5,991 nt of DNA from CAXBPY01 sp003455275 (GTDB lineage: Bacteria > Bacteroidota > Bacteroidia > Chitinophagales > UBA10324). Within the stretch, counting starts at the first letter, position 1. Every line of letters starts with the position of its first letter. The position numbers and the translations under genes were made by a program. The notes beneath the pieces were generated by a model. It was not told the origin of the DNA. It made no database searches and worked only from the letters and a program-made list of their open reading frames with translations. Location of the stretch: the NCBI GenBank assembly GCA_963977675.1, contig CAXBPY010000093.1, forward strand, positions 1 through 5,991. The letters are read 5' to 3'. Below are positions 1-5,991 of this stretch, piece after piece.

Positions 1-1094
1 TCAATCATGTGAACATGATAGCCGGGCATGGATTCCTGCCAGATTCGCAGCGCCGTAGTATCGTACTGAGTGTAGTAACTAGGAACAATGATCAGGTGAT
101 TTAAAATTAATGCATTGGTATAAGTAAGATAATCTCCTCCATTGCTTGGATATTGACCGCTCTGAGTAGGCGGCTGTGGAATGCGAATCACCTTGTAGGG
201 TCGCCCATAGCAATCCATAAAATTATTCGTGATGTAATTTAAATTGGTTTCAATTTGTGGCCCGTCCGAAATTCCTGAAGGATATTCTCCCATCAATAAA
301 GTTTCTTCATCCAAAAGTTTCATATGCATATCCAAATGATGAATGCCGTCATATGGAAGCGTCGTGAGTTTGATGTAGCGATTGATTCCCATAAAATGTT
401 TCTCAATTGAATCTACATCCGCCTCGGTCAAATTTTGGTTCCATCCGCCGCCTGATGCATTTTCATTCAATACCAGTTTAGAAGAAAAAGCGGTGCCATG
501 TCCGTCGCAAATCCAATTACCTCCTGTGTGAACGAGTTTGTTGGGAGAAACAGTAGTGCTGTAAACCGGAATGTTCATTACTTGCGCAAGATTAATTGGC
601 TGCTGATCATCATCAGGGCGATTTTGGCGATTGTATTTCCAATCAACGAACGAGAGATTGCTCACTTCATTTTCATAAATATTATTCGGTCCGTAATCGC
701 GCGCCCAAATGGTGTTGGTCGCAGCTTCGTAACAGTGAATGTTTGTAAGCGGAACTCCGTGGCTGGTCAGGTAACTTCGTGTAGCATTTGAATCAGATGT
801 TGCGATATAAACAATTCCTTCTTCCTGTGCATAATCCACTATCTGTGCAAGGATGGCATACAAGTCAAGCCCGGTATAGGTTTCCCAACAAATAAAAACT
901 CCTTGCATTTCTTCCCACTGCCCTGGGCAGCGAACAGAAACAGATGGAGGGGTTGTGTGTTGAGAGAAACTTTTGTTTTGTAAAAAACCCGGCACATCAC
1001 CTTTTTCGGAATTGGTCATTACATGAACTGACTGTGCTAACGAAAAGAACGAAATGCCGAGAAGCACGATTGCGGAGAGTATTTTTTTTCTCAT
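1..1094 (-). CDS. Secreted agmatine deiminase / peptidylarginine deiminase-family protein, partial (C-terminus beyond left edge)
   Basis: An open frame of 364 complete codons starts at ATG 1094 and leaves the window without a stop. Residues 1-20 (MRKK, a hydrophobic run, then SLA before Q21) look like a Sec signal peptide, which supports this start and suggests export. The deiminase fold is shown by WEEMQGV (60-66), WARDYGP (130-136, with D133 the expected guanidine-binding Asp), HTGGN (189-193) followed by DGHG (197-200), HLD (253-255, catalytic His and Asp) and TYTN (324-327) leading into VPSY (337-340). The family removes the imine of a guanidino group: agmatine to carbamoylputrescine in cytoplasmic agmatine deiminases, or peptidyl-arginine to citrulline in the secreted Porphyromonas gingivalis enzyme. 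The nucleophilic Cys normally lies some 110-120 residues after the catalytic His, so it is expected within about 20 residues of the cut. Whether a T9SS sorting domain follows cannot be seen. The substrate is unresolved; the signal peptide argues against a purely cytoplasmic agmatine role. It lies 63 bases downstream of the M16 peptidase on the same strand. Confidence 0.9.
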   Translation of the reverse strand, partial: MRKKILSAIVLLGISFFSLAQSVHVMTNSEKGDVPGFLQNKSFSQHTTPPSVSVRCPGQWEEMQGVFICWETYTGLDLYAILAQIVDYAQEEGIVYIATSDSNATRSYLTSHGVPLTNIHCYEAATNTIWARDYGPNNIYENEVSNLSFVDWKYNRQNRPDDDQQPINLAQVMNIPVYSTTVSPNKLVHTGGNWICDGHGTAFSSKLVLNENASGGGWNQNLTEADVDSIEKHFMGINRYIKLTTLPYDGIHHLDMHMKLLDEETLLMGEYPSGISDGPQIETNLNYITNNFMDCYGRPYKVIRIPQPPTQSGQYPSNGGDYLTYTNALILNHLIIVPSYYTQYDTTALRIWQESMPGYHVHMI

Positions 1095-1120
1095 TGAAAT
1101 TATTTTTAAGAGAAGGATTT

Positions 1121-1128
1121 CAAATGTA
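1121..1128 (-). promoter_or_regulatory. Candidate Bacteroidota -7 promoter element for the deiminase gene
   Basis: On the minus strand these bases read TACATTTG, an exact match to the Bacteroidota -7 consensus TAnnTTTG. The element lies 26 bases upstream of the deiminase ATG, leaving a short A/T-rich leader of about 20 bases. No clear -33 TTTG is present at the usual 19-21 base spacing, only weak TTTC or TTTT runs in 1145-1156, so this is a half-supported call. It is one of only two exact matches I found in the intergenic sequence. It would let the deiminase be transcribed independently of the M16 gene. Confidence 0.4.
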
Positions 1129-1157
1129 ACCGTGCAATTGAAAGAAAAGAATGAAAT

Positions 1158-2393
1158 TTAATTAGCGTAGTAATAAAGTGTGGAACAGTTTTCTTTCACC
1201 AAAAACTCATTAGCCCCATTCAGAATATCCTGAGCAGAAACGGCTGCATAAAATTTTTTCTCTTCGTTCACCAGGTTTGCATCGCCAAGCAATTCGGCGT
1301 AAGCAAGCCCCATGGCTTTGTGCAGCAATTCCATTTCAGCAAATTCGGTTTGCGACTCTACGCGGTTTTTTACTTTTTCCAATTCTTTTTCATCAATGCC
1401 TTTTGATTTAATCAGTTCGATTTCATCCAGAAGAGCGCGCTCGGCATCTTCCATTTTTACTCCCTTCACAAGTTTCCCTTCGAACACAAAAAGTCCGGGG
1501 TCAATACTGCCTGTGATATAGGCGCTTACTTCACTGAATAATTTCTTTTCTTTTACCAGAGACTGATAGAGTCGCGATGATTTTCCTGCCGAAAGCACAT
1601 CACTCAGCAGGTCTGTAGCATAGTATTTTTTATCAAGCCGCCCCGGCATATGATACACTTTGAAAATTGCATCGAGCGGCACATCAGCATGAACTTCCGA
1701 TTTTCTTTCAGCTGTTTGTTTTGGCTCTGCAGGAATATCTTTTTTCAAGTTTTCGCCAGCTGAAATATTACCGAAATATTTTTCAGCCAGCCGCTTCACT
1801 TCAATCAATTCAACATTTCCTGCCACCACAAGAATCGCATTGTTTGGCCTGTAATTTTTGTAGAAGAAATTTATTACATCTTCCTTGGTTGCATTTTCTA
1901 TTTGTGAAAGTTCTTTACCGATGGTAGGCCACTTGTATGGATGTGTCGTGTATGCGAGCGCACGCAATTTGTGCCAAACATCACCATATGGTTGATTGAT
2001 ATAATGCTCTTTGAATTCTTCGCAAACAACTTTTCTCTGAACCTCGAGTGCCCGGCCTTCAAAATCCAGTTCAAGCATTCTGTCGCTTTCTAACCAAAAA
2101 GCAGTTTCGAGATTGTGTGCAGGAAGAGTTTCATAATAATTAGTGATATCATTACTTGTAAAAGCATTGTTCTCCCCTCCTGCCCTTTGCAGCGGTTCAT
2201 CAAACGAAGGAATATTCTTTGACCCACCGAACATGAGGTGTTCGAACAGGTGGGCAAATCCTGTTTTGTCTTCTGTTTCGTCGCGGGCTCCCACATTGTA
2301 AAGCAGGTTGAATGCTGCAAGGTGAGTAGATGTATCGCGGTGAACAAGCACACGCATGCCGTTTTCAAGTGAAAATTTTTCGTAGTGAATCAT
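1158..2393 (-). CDS. M16B-family zinc metallopeptidase (insulinase/processing-peptidase-like), catalytic-type subunit
   Basis: This 411-residue protein is a full-length M16B peptidase, whose relatives include mitochondrial processing peptidase and bacterial YmxG/PqqF-like enzymes. The inverted zinc motif HLFEH is at 48-52 (H48, E51 as base, H52). The third ligand is expected in VCEEF, most likely E126, 74 residues after H52. The N-terminal M16 domain covers roughly 8-150 and the C-terminal M16 domain roughly 165-350. The SSRLYQ block (272-277) normally precedes LREKxGLAY, which carries the Arg/Tyr pair of the non-catalytic half. Here the aligned positions are V280 and S287, so the pair is absent, as in the zinc-binding subunit of two-subunit M16B enzymes. 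There is no signal peptide, so a cytoplasmic site is inferred, with oligopeptide cleavage the likely role. ATG 2393 is the natural start because an in-frame TAA lies 24 bases upstream at 2415-2417. The gene is divergent from mqnC and may be co-transcribed with the deiminase gene. No partner subunit gene is adjacent. Confidence 0.93.
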   Translation of the reverse strand: MIHYEKFSLENGMRVLVHRDTSTHLAAFNLLYNVGARDETEDKTGFAHLFEHLMFGGSKNIPSFDEPLQRAGGENNAFTSNDITNYYETLPAHNLETAFWLESDRMLELDFEGRALEVQRKVVCEEFKEHYINQPYGDVWHKLRALAYTTHPYKWPTIGKELSQIENATKEDVINFFYKNYRPNNAILVVAGNVELIEVKRLAEKYFGNISAGENLKKDIPAEPKQTAERKSEVHADVPLDAIFKVYHMPGRLDKKYYATDLLSDVLSAGKSSRLYQSLVKEKKLFSEVSAYITGSIDPGLFVFEGKLVKGVKMEDAERALLDEIELIKSKGIDEKELEKVKNRVESQTEFAEMELLHKAMGLAYAELLGDANLVNEEKKFYAAVSAQDILNGANEFLVKENCSTLYYYAN

Positions 2394-2422
2394 GAGGCGG
2401 CGAAAGTAATTTAGTTAATTGA

Positions 2423-2446
2423 TAGTGGTTGGTAGTTAGTGGTTGG
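2423..2446. repeat. Two copies of a 10-bp direct repeat, 14-bp period, in the divergent intergenic region
   Basis: TAGTGGTTGG occurs at 2423-2432 and again at 2437-2446, separated by TAGT. The sequence is a G/T-rich microsatellite-like tract lying between the M16 start (2393) and the mqnC start (2473). The repeat is exact, but its role is unknown. It could be a slippage-generated tract or an operator for either divergent gene. Its second copy covers the TTG at 2443, which weakens the case for that TTG as a start codon. Confidence 0.6.
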
Positions 2447-2458
2447 GGAATGAGAAAT

Positions 2459-2466
2459 TAAATTTG
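2459..2466 (+). promoter_or_regulatory. TAnnTTTG match immediately before the mqnC ATG
   Basis: The bases read TAAATTTG, an exact match to the Bacteroidota -7 consensus, ending 6 bases before ATG 2473. If it is used, transcription would begin at or within a base or two of the start codon, giving a leaderless or nearly leaderless mRNA. No convincing -33 TTTG sits at the expected spacing. Because the local sequence is A/T-rich, a chance match is quite possible. Confidence 0.25.
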
Positions 2467-2472
2467 CTCCCA

Positions 2473-3597
2473 ATGCAATTGAAAGATTTATATAACAAGG
2501 CGCTTGATTTCGAATGGCTGAGTATTGAAGAAGGTGTTTTTCTTTTTGAGTATGCACCAACTGCTGAATTGATGTGGCTTGGAAATGAATTGCGCCTAAA
2601 ACAGAAGCCGGAAAAAATTGTCACCTGGATTATAGATCGAAATGTAAATACTACCAATGTATGCATCGCCAATTGTAAGTTCTGCAATTTTTACAGAAAG
2701 CCCGGGCATGCGGATTCTTATATCACAACAATTGAACAATACAAACAAAAGATTGAAGAAACATTTCGCCTGGGTGGTGAACAATTGTTGTTGCAGGGCG
2801 GCCATCATCCTGATTTAGGTTTGAAATTTTATGTTGATCTTTTTACGCAACTGAAATCACTTTATCCGACTCTTAAACTGCATTCGCTCGGTCCTCCGGA
2901 AATTGCACACATTACCAAGCTGGAAGGAAGCACGCATTATGAAGTATTGAAAGCACTGAAAGAAGCGGGACTTGATTCTCTTCCCGGAGCCGGGGCAGAA
3001 ATTCTGAATGACCGTGTTCGTCGTTTAATCTCAAAAGGAAAATGTGGAGGACAAGAATGGCTTGATGTTATGCGCGCTGCTCATCAGTTGAGGCTCACCA
3101 CTTCCGCCACTATGATGTTCGGTCATGTTGAAACAGTTTACGAACGATTTGAACATCTGAGTTGGATCCGCCAGGTGCAATCCGAAAAACCAAAAGACGC
3201 AAAAGGATTTCTCGCATTTATACCCTGGCCCTTTCAGGATGAAGGCACCATGCTCGCCCGTGTTCGCGGAATTCGCAACCATGTGACCGGCGATGAATAC
3301 ATCCGAATGATTGCACTGAGCAGAATCATGTTGCCAAACATTCAAAACATACAAGCAAGCTGGCTCACAGTTGGAAAAGAAGTAGCGCAGCTCTGTTTAC
3401 ATGCAGGTGCAAATGATTTCGGCTCTATCATGATTGAAGAAAATGTAGTGAGTGCAGCCGGCGCCCCTCATCGTTTTACTTCAAATGGTATTCAGGAAGC
3501 TATTCGCGAAGCCGGGTTCACTCCGCAATTACGAAACCAGCAATATGAGTTTCGTGATATTCCTTCAGTAATGGAGCAGCAGGTGATCACTTATTAG
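2473..3597 (+). CDS. mqnC: Cyclic dehypoxanthine futalosine synthase MqnC (radical SAM, menaquinone biosynthesis)
   Basis: MqnC converts dehypoxanthine futalosine to its cyclic form in the futalosine route to menaquinone, using a [4Fe-4S] cluster and S-adenosylmethionine in the cytoplasm. Numbering from ATG 2473 (374 residues), the radical SAM cysteines are C64, C68 and C71 (CxxxCxxC inside NVCIANCKFCNFYR). Further family blocks are LLLQGG (105-110), SLPGAGAEIL (169-178), MMFGHVET (214-221), FIPWPFQ (249-255), NIQASWLTVG (292-301), GANDFGS (312-318) and IEENVVSAAG (321-330). This set fits MqnC better than its paralogue MqnE or the F420 enzymes CofG/CofH. An in-frame TAG at 2437-2439 closes the frame upstream, leaving TTG 2443 (10 residues longer) and ATG 2473. 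I chose the ATG because the family begins about there, just before the LYNKAL...LSxEEG helix, and because TTG 2443 lies in the direct repeat. Neither start has a good ribosome binding site. The gene stands alone; mqnA, mqnB, mqnD and mqnE are not in the window. It ends in a strong hairpin. Confidence 0.95.
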   Translation: MQLKDLYNKALDFEWLSIEEGVFLFEYAPTAELMWLGNELRLKQKPEKIVTWIIDRNVNTTNVCIANCKFCNFYRKPGHADSYITTIEQYKQKIEETFRLGGEQLLLQGGHHPDLGLKFYVDLFTQLKSLYPTLKLHSLGPPEIAHITKLEGSTHYEVLKALKEAGLDSLPGAGAEILNDRVRRLISKGKCGGQEWLDVMRAAHQLRLTTSATMMFGHVETVYERFEHLSWIRQVQSEKPKDAKGFLAFIPWPFQDEGTMLARVRGIRNHVTGDEYIRMIALSRIMLPNIQNIQASWLTVGKEVAQLCLHAGANDFGSIMIEENVVSAAGAPHRFTSNGIQEAIREAGFTPQLRNQQYEFRDIPSVMEQQVITY

Positions 3598-3606
3598 ACA
3601 AACTAA

Positions 3607-3638
3607 AGAAGTTCCACTTTTAGAAAAGAGGAACTTCT
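3607..3638. terminator. Bidirectional hairpin terminator between convergent genes
   Basis: The 9-base arms AGAAGTTCC (3607-3615) and GGAACTTCT (3630-3638) are perfectly complementary. After one A-A mismatch the stem continues with CTTT (3617-3620) pairing AAAG (3625-3628), closing on a TAGA loop. The hairpin begins 10 bases after the mqnC stop. Its right arm ends on the last base of the stop codon of the small membrane protein gene. Flanks are moderately T-rich on both strands (CAATTTGATTTC after it on plus, TTAGTTTGT after it on minus) but are not clean U-tracts. Two-way termination between converging genes is the simplest reading. Confidence 0.75.
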
Positions 3639-3886
3639 CAATTTGATTTCTCTCTTAAAAAATTTTTTATCAAACCAATCACTGCCACTGCGCACCATAC
3701 TGCTTCAAGTATAGTGAAAGGAACAGAGTGAATCAGAATACAGCCCCAGCAGGCAAATGCAGCACCAACTAAGTTCAAGAGGAAAAATATTTTGCTCTTA
3801 GCGCTGATGATTGAAAATGTGCTGAGAAAAAATGCAGCAAGAATCAACATTACACCTGCAGTAGAAACGATGTCAGAGAAACTCAT
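3638..3886 (-). CDS. Small three-helix membrane protein, CBU_0592-like, function unknown
   Basis: This is an 82-residue hydrophobic protein with three predicted membrane segments at about 7-27, 33-52 and 56-74, and a basic C-terminal tail (KNFLREKSN). FLLNLVGA (35-42), with P56 and W64 in the last helix followed by AVAVIGL (66-72), resembles the CBU_0592-type membrane domain, a family of about 80-90 residues with no assigned function. The match is by pattern recognition only. The start is ATG 3886, which has an A-rich leader and no Shine-Dalgarno sequence. It begins 20 bases after the stop of the T9SS surface protein on the same strand, and I see no TAnnTTTG element in that gap, so read-through transcription from the upstream gene is likely. 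No functional link between the two is evident. The stop codon overlaps the terminator hairpin. Confidence 0.75.
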   Translation of the reverse strand: MSFSDIVSTAGVMLILAAFFLSTFSIISAKSKIFFLLNLVGAAFACWGCILIHSVPFTILEAVWCAVAVIGLIKNFLREKSN

Positions 3887-3906
3887 ATCTATTTACTCAG
3901 ACCATT

Positions 3907-5991
3907 TTATTTCTGAATCATCACGCGTTTAGTAATTGTTTGTTCAGTGTTGCTGAGCACTACTTCATACAAACCATCCGCAACATTTTCCAATTTAATT
4001 TCGAGTGAAGAAGAACTTTCACTCGCAGACAAATCAATCTCTTTGACCAGTTGTCCGGCTGAATTGTAAACTGAAATCTTCGAAGCAATTTTCAATTCAG
4101 GAATCTGAATCATAAAACTTCCTGAATTCGGATTCGGGAAAATTGCAAACTGATTTTCTGATTCTGTATCTTCCATTCTTGGTGTTGTGAAATTTTGAAC
4201 CGAAGTGAAAGCTGAATTTCCGGTTGCACCACATCCGCTGCGAACCTTGTATTCATATTGAGTAGCCGTTGTCAGGTTATTAATTATAACAGTAGTTGCA
4301 CTTGTTATGATGCTGGACCATGCTGTAGTTCCAACCTTCCTGTATTGAATCTGAAAATTTACCGGTGAACAAGCCGAAGTCCAGGAAACTGTTGCCGAAT
4401 TACTCGTAAGATTCGTTACAACCGGATTGATTGGTGCGGTGCAGATTTGTGTTTTTCCATTCTTGCTTCTCCATCCAAGGTTTTGGTTACTCGCACAATA
4501 TGCAGCCACAGAAAAAGTATAATTGGTGTTGGCTGCCAATCCGGTGAAATCATAATACAAAGCGCTTCCGGCATTTATCACAGGGCTCCAGGTTGTTGTT
4601 CCTGCGACCTTGTATCGCACTTTGTAATAACTCACGCTTGCTGTTGCCGTCCAGTTTAATCGGGCGCTGCAACTGTATAAATTAGAAACATTGAGAACAG
4701 GATTATAAACCCCGGCAAGGATTGCATAAGTATTAATTACGGAGCACGGTCCCGCCTCAACTGTTACTGTATAATTTCCAGCAACAAGATTGCTGATAGA
4801 AGAAGTTGTTGCTCCATTGCTCCATTGATAATGTATCGGGGGCACACCACCAATTACAGTAAGAGTGATTGATCCGCCTCCAGGGCATGGTGTTGCATTT
4901 TGAATACTTGCTGCAATAAGTGGTGCGTCAGCAACTGTGATAATGGAAGTTGCTTCTGATTTGCAGCCAAATAAATCTGTTCCTGTTGCTGTGTAGGTTG
5001 TATTTATTCCCGGGTTTGCAAAAACACCAGAACCGGTAGTTGTGTTGAGTGCAACATTCGGACTCCACGAATAAGTTGATGCACCTGATGCAATAAGTGT
5101 TGCCCCCATTCCTTTACAAATTGTATCAGCTGCTGGCGTTACAATCACATTAGGCAACGGATGAATAGTCATTACAATCTCATCAGAATTTGTGCAACCG
5201 TTAGCATTCGTTCCAACAACAGTGTAAGTAGTAGTAACCGTTGGTGTAGCAACCGGGCTTGCAATGTTTGGATTATTTAAACCAGCTGTCGGCGTCCATA
5301 AAAAAGATGTTCCGCCGGTTGCATGCAGTGTTGCAGAAATTCCGGAGCACACAGCGGTGTCATTTCCGGCATTGGTATTTGGAGTGTTGTAAACCGTTAC
5401 AGTTTGTGAGGAAGAATTTGTTCCGCCTGCGTTAGTGACTGAGAGTGTAACAGCGTAAGTGCCTTGTGTTGGATAACAAATTGTTCCGGGATTTTGTAAT
5501 GAAGATGAAGAAGGATTTCCTCCAGCAAAAGTCCAGCTCCATGAAGTTGGATTGTTGGTGCTTTGATCAGCGAAAGTGATGCAAGTGTTTTTGCAAATTG
5601 TGTTGTCAGAAATATTGAAAGCAGAAGCAGGAGGAGTAGTTCCCGTTGAACACACAATTAAATTCGGATTGCACGAGCCGCCGCTAACAGATGCAGCGTA
5701 ACCATTTCCGCACACAAGCACAGCACCATTCTTCCCAATAGCAACATCATACACAACTCCGGGTGTAGTGTAAGTTGCAAGTTGATTGAGCGCAGCATCA
5801 TACTTCACCACTGCATTGGTAGAACCCACATACACATTACCGCAACCATCAATTGCAATTCCATTGTTGTTCGGCGAAATGCCTTGCACCAGGGGAGGAT
5901 CATAAAAACTTCCACCAGGAATAGCAGCAGAGTTAATCACTACGCCGGTAGAAATATTTCTTCTGAAAATTGTTTGACCATTCATGGTGTA
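3907..5991 (-). CDS. Multidomain T9SS-exported surface protein (propeller-like, PKD, Ig-like x2, SprB, FN3 x2, sorting domain), partial (N-terminus beyond right edge)
   Basis: The frame is open through the right edge. The first ATG in the window is at 5985, but two in-frame codons precede it with no stop, and no signal peptide follows, so the true start is outside. Numbering from that ATG (692 residues), residues 38-98 resemble propeller repeat units (GIAIDGCGNVYVGS, then VYDVAIGKNGAVLVCG). A PKD domain lies at about 120-199 (FADQST, SWSWTF, GTYAVTLSVTN). Two similar Ig-like modules lie at about 203-275 and 279-351. A SprB-type repeat is at about 354-424 (QWSNGATTSSISNL, then AGNYTVTV), and FN3 domains at about 427-516 and 517-601. 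The C-terminal 75-80 residues are a T9SS type A sorting domain: FPNPNSGSF (616-624), ISVYNSAGQLVKE (637-649), GLYEVVL (671-677) and terminal KRVMIQK. Such a domain sends the protein across the outer membrane for surface attachment or release. The role is probably adhesive or structural. No catalytic motif is visible, though an enzyme domain could lie in the missing N-terminus. Confidence 0.9.
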   Translation of the reverse strand, partial: YTMNGQTIFRRNISTGVVINSAAIPGGSFYDPPLVQGISPNNNGIAIDGCGNVYVGSTNAVVKYDAALNQLATYTTPGVVYDVAIGKNGAVLVCGNGYAASVSGGSCNPNLIVCSTGTTPPASAFNISDNTICKNTCITFADQSTNNPTSWSWTFAGGNPSSSSLQNPGTICYPTQGTYAVTLSVTNAGGTNSSSQTVTVYNTPNTNAGNDTAVCSGISATLHATGGTSFLWTPTAGLNNPNIASPVATPTVTTTYTVVGTNANGCTNSDEIVMTIHPLPNVIVTPAADTICKGMGATLIASGASTYSWSPNVALNTTTGSGVFANPGINTTYTATGTDLFGCKSEATSIITVADAPLIAASIQNATPCPGGGSITLTVIGGVPPIHYQWSNGATTSSISNLVAGNYTVTVEAGPCSVINTYAILAGVYNPVLNVSNLYSCSARLNWTATASVSYYKVRYKVAGTTTWSPVINAGSALYYDFTGLAANTNYTFSVAAYCASNQNLGWRSKNGKTQICTAPINPVVTNLTSNSATVSWTSACSPVNFQIQYRKVGTTAWSSIITSATTVIINNLTTATQYEYKVRSGCGATGNSAFTSVQNFTTPRMEDTESENQFAIFPNPNSGSFMIQIPELKIASKISVYNSAGQLVKEIDLSASESSSSLEIKLENVADGLYEVVLSNTEQTITKRVMIQK

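Noticed and set aside
4..19. Inverted repeat ATCATGT-GA-ACATGAT
   Set aside because: It lies inside the deiminase coding region, encodes ordinary family residues (HVHMI), is short, and is best explained by chance.
498..1129. Plus-strand open frames (498-791 and 944-1129)
   Set aside because: They lie antisense within the deiminase gene (the second extends slightly past its start), have no recognisable domain, and the minus-strand frame has all the family motifs.
1312..1927. Plus-strand open frames (1312-1521 and 1667-1927) opposite the M16 gene
   Set aside because: They are antisense shadows of a well-supported peptidase, with low-complexity Ser- or His-rich translations and no family resemblance.
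2090..2368. Alternative minus-strand frame inside the M16 gene
   Set aside because: It is an out-of-frame overlap of the conserved zinc-binding region. It looks like a product of the M16 codon composition, not a gene or frameshifted part.
2443..2472. TTG-initiated 10-residue N-terminal extension of mqnC
   Set aside because: The TTG lies inside an intergenic direct repeat, the extension is not part of the family core, and an ATG at 2473 matches the usual start region of MqnC. It is kept as a finding, not as the annotated start.
2436..3354. Minus-strand open frames opposite mqnC (2436-2687, 2596-2808, 3031-3354)
   Set aside because: They overlap one another and lie antisense to a conserved enzyme, and their translations resemble no known family.
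4080..5600. Possible DNA-level tandem repeat array in the surface protein gene
   Set aside because: The modules are similar in protein pattern, but I see no long near-identical DNA repeats, so I treat this as old domain duplication and not an active repeat array.
4447..5657. Open frames at 4447-4659 (plus) and 5397-5657 (minus) inside the T9SS gene
   Set aside because: Both are shadows. The main frame runs through its PKD, Ig-like and FN3 domains without interruption.

Overview
The window looks like an ordinary chromosomal stretch of a Bacteroidota bacterium, probably of the Chitinophagales/Sphingobacteriales/Cytophagales type. The evidence is a large surface protein ending in a type IX secretion (T9SS) sorting domain, SprB/PKD/FN3 adhesin-type modules, the futalosine-pathway enzyme MqnC in its Bacteroidota form, A-rich leaders without Shine-Dalgarno sequences, and TAnnTTTG-like promoter elements. 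The genus cannot be named from the sequence alone.

Layout from left to right: (1) an agmatine deiminase/peptidylarginine deiminase-family protein with a signal peptide, minus strand, starting at 1094 and running off the left edge just before its expected catalytic cysteine; (2) an M16B zinc peptidase of the catalytic (HxxEH) type, minus strand, 1158-2393; (3) a divergent intergenic region with a short direct repeat; (4) mqnC, plus strand, best started at 2473 and ending at 3597; (5) a strong hairpin between convergent genes, 3607-3638; (6) a small three-helix membrane protein resembling the CBU_0592 family, minus strand, 3638-3886; (7) a multidomain, cysteine-paired, T9SS-exported surface protein, minus strand, 3907-5991, open at the right edge. 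Coding density is high and no gene-free stretch exceeds about 80 bases.

The genes do not form one pathway. M16 and the deiminase may share a transcript (63-base gap, no terminator seen), although the deiminase has its own promoter candidate. The T9SS protein and the small membrane protein are 20 bases apart on the same strand and may be co-transcribed. mqnC stands alone; its menaquinone partners are not in the window. Two proteins (deiminase and T9SS protein) are predicted to leave the cytoplasm, while M16 and MqnC appear cytoplasmic.

I found no RNA genes, insertion sequences, CRISPR arrays or phage genes, and nothing I would call a new biological system. The points most worth checking are the secreted deiminase cut just before its nucleophile, the M16B peptidase without its usual R/Y partner subunit next door, the one-cysteine-pair-per-domain pattern of the surface protein, and the mqnC start and promoter question.
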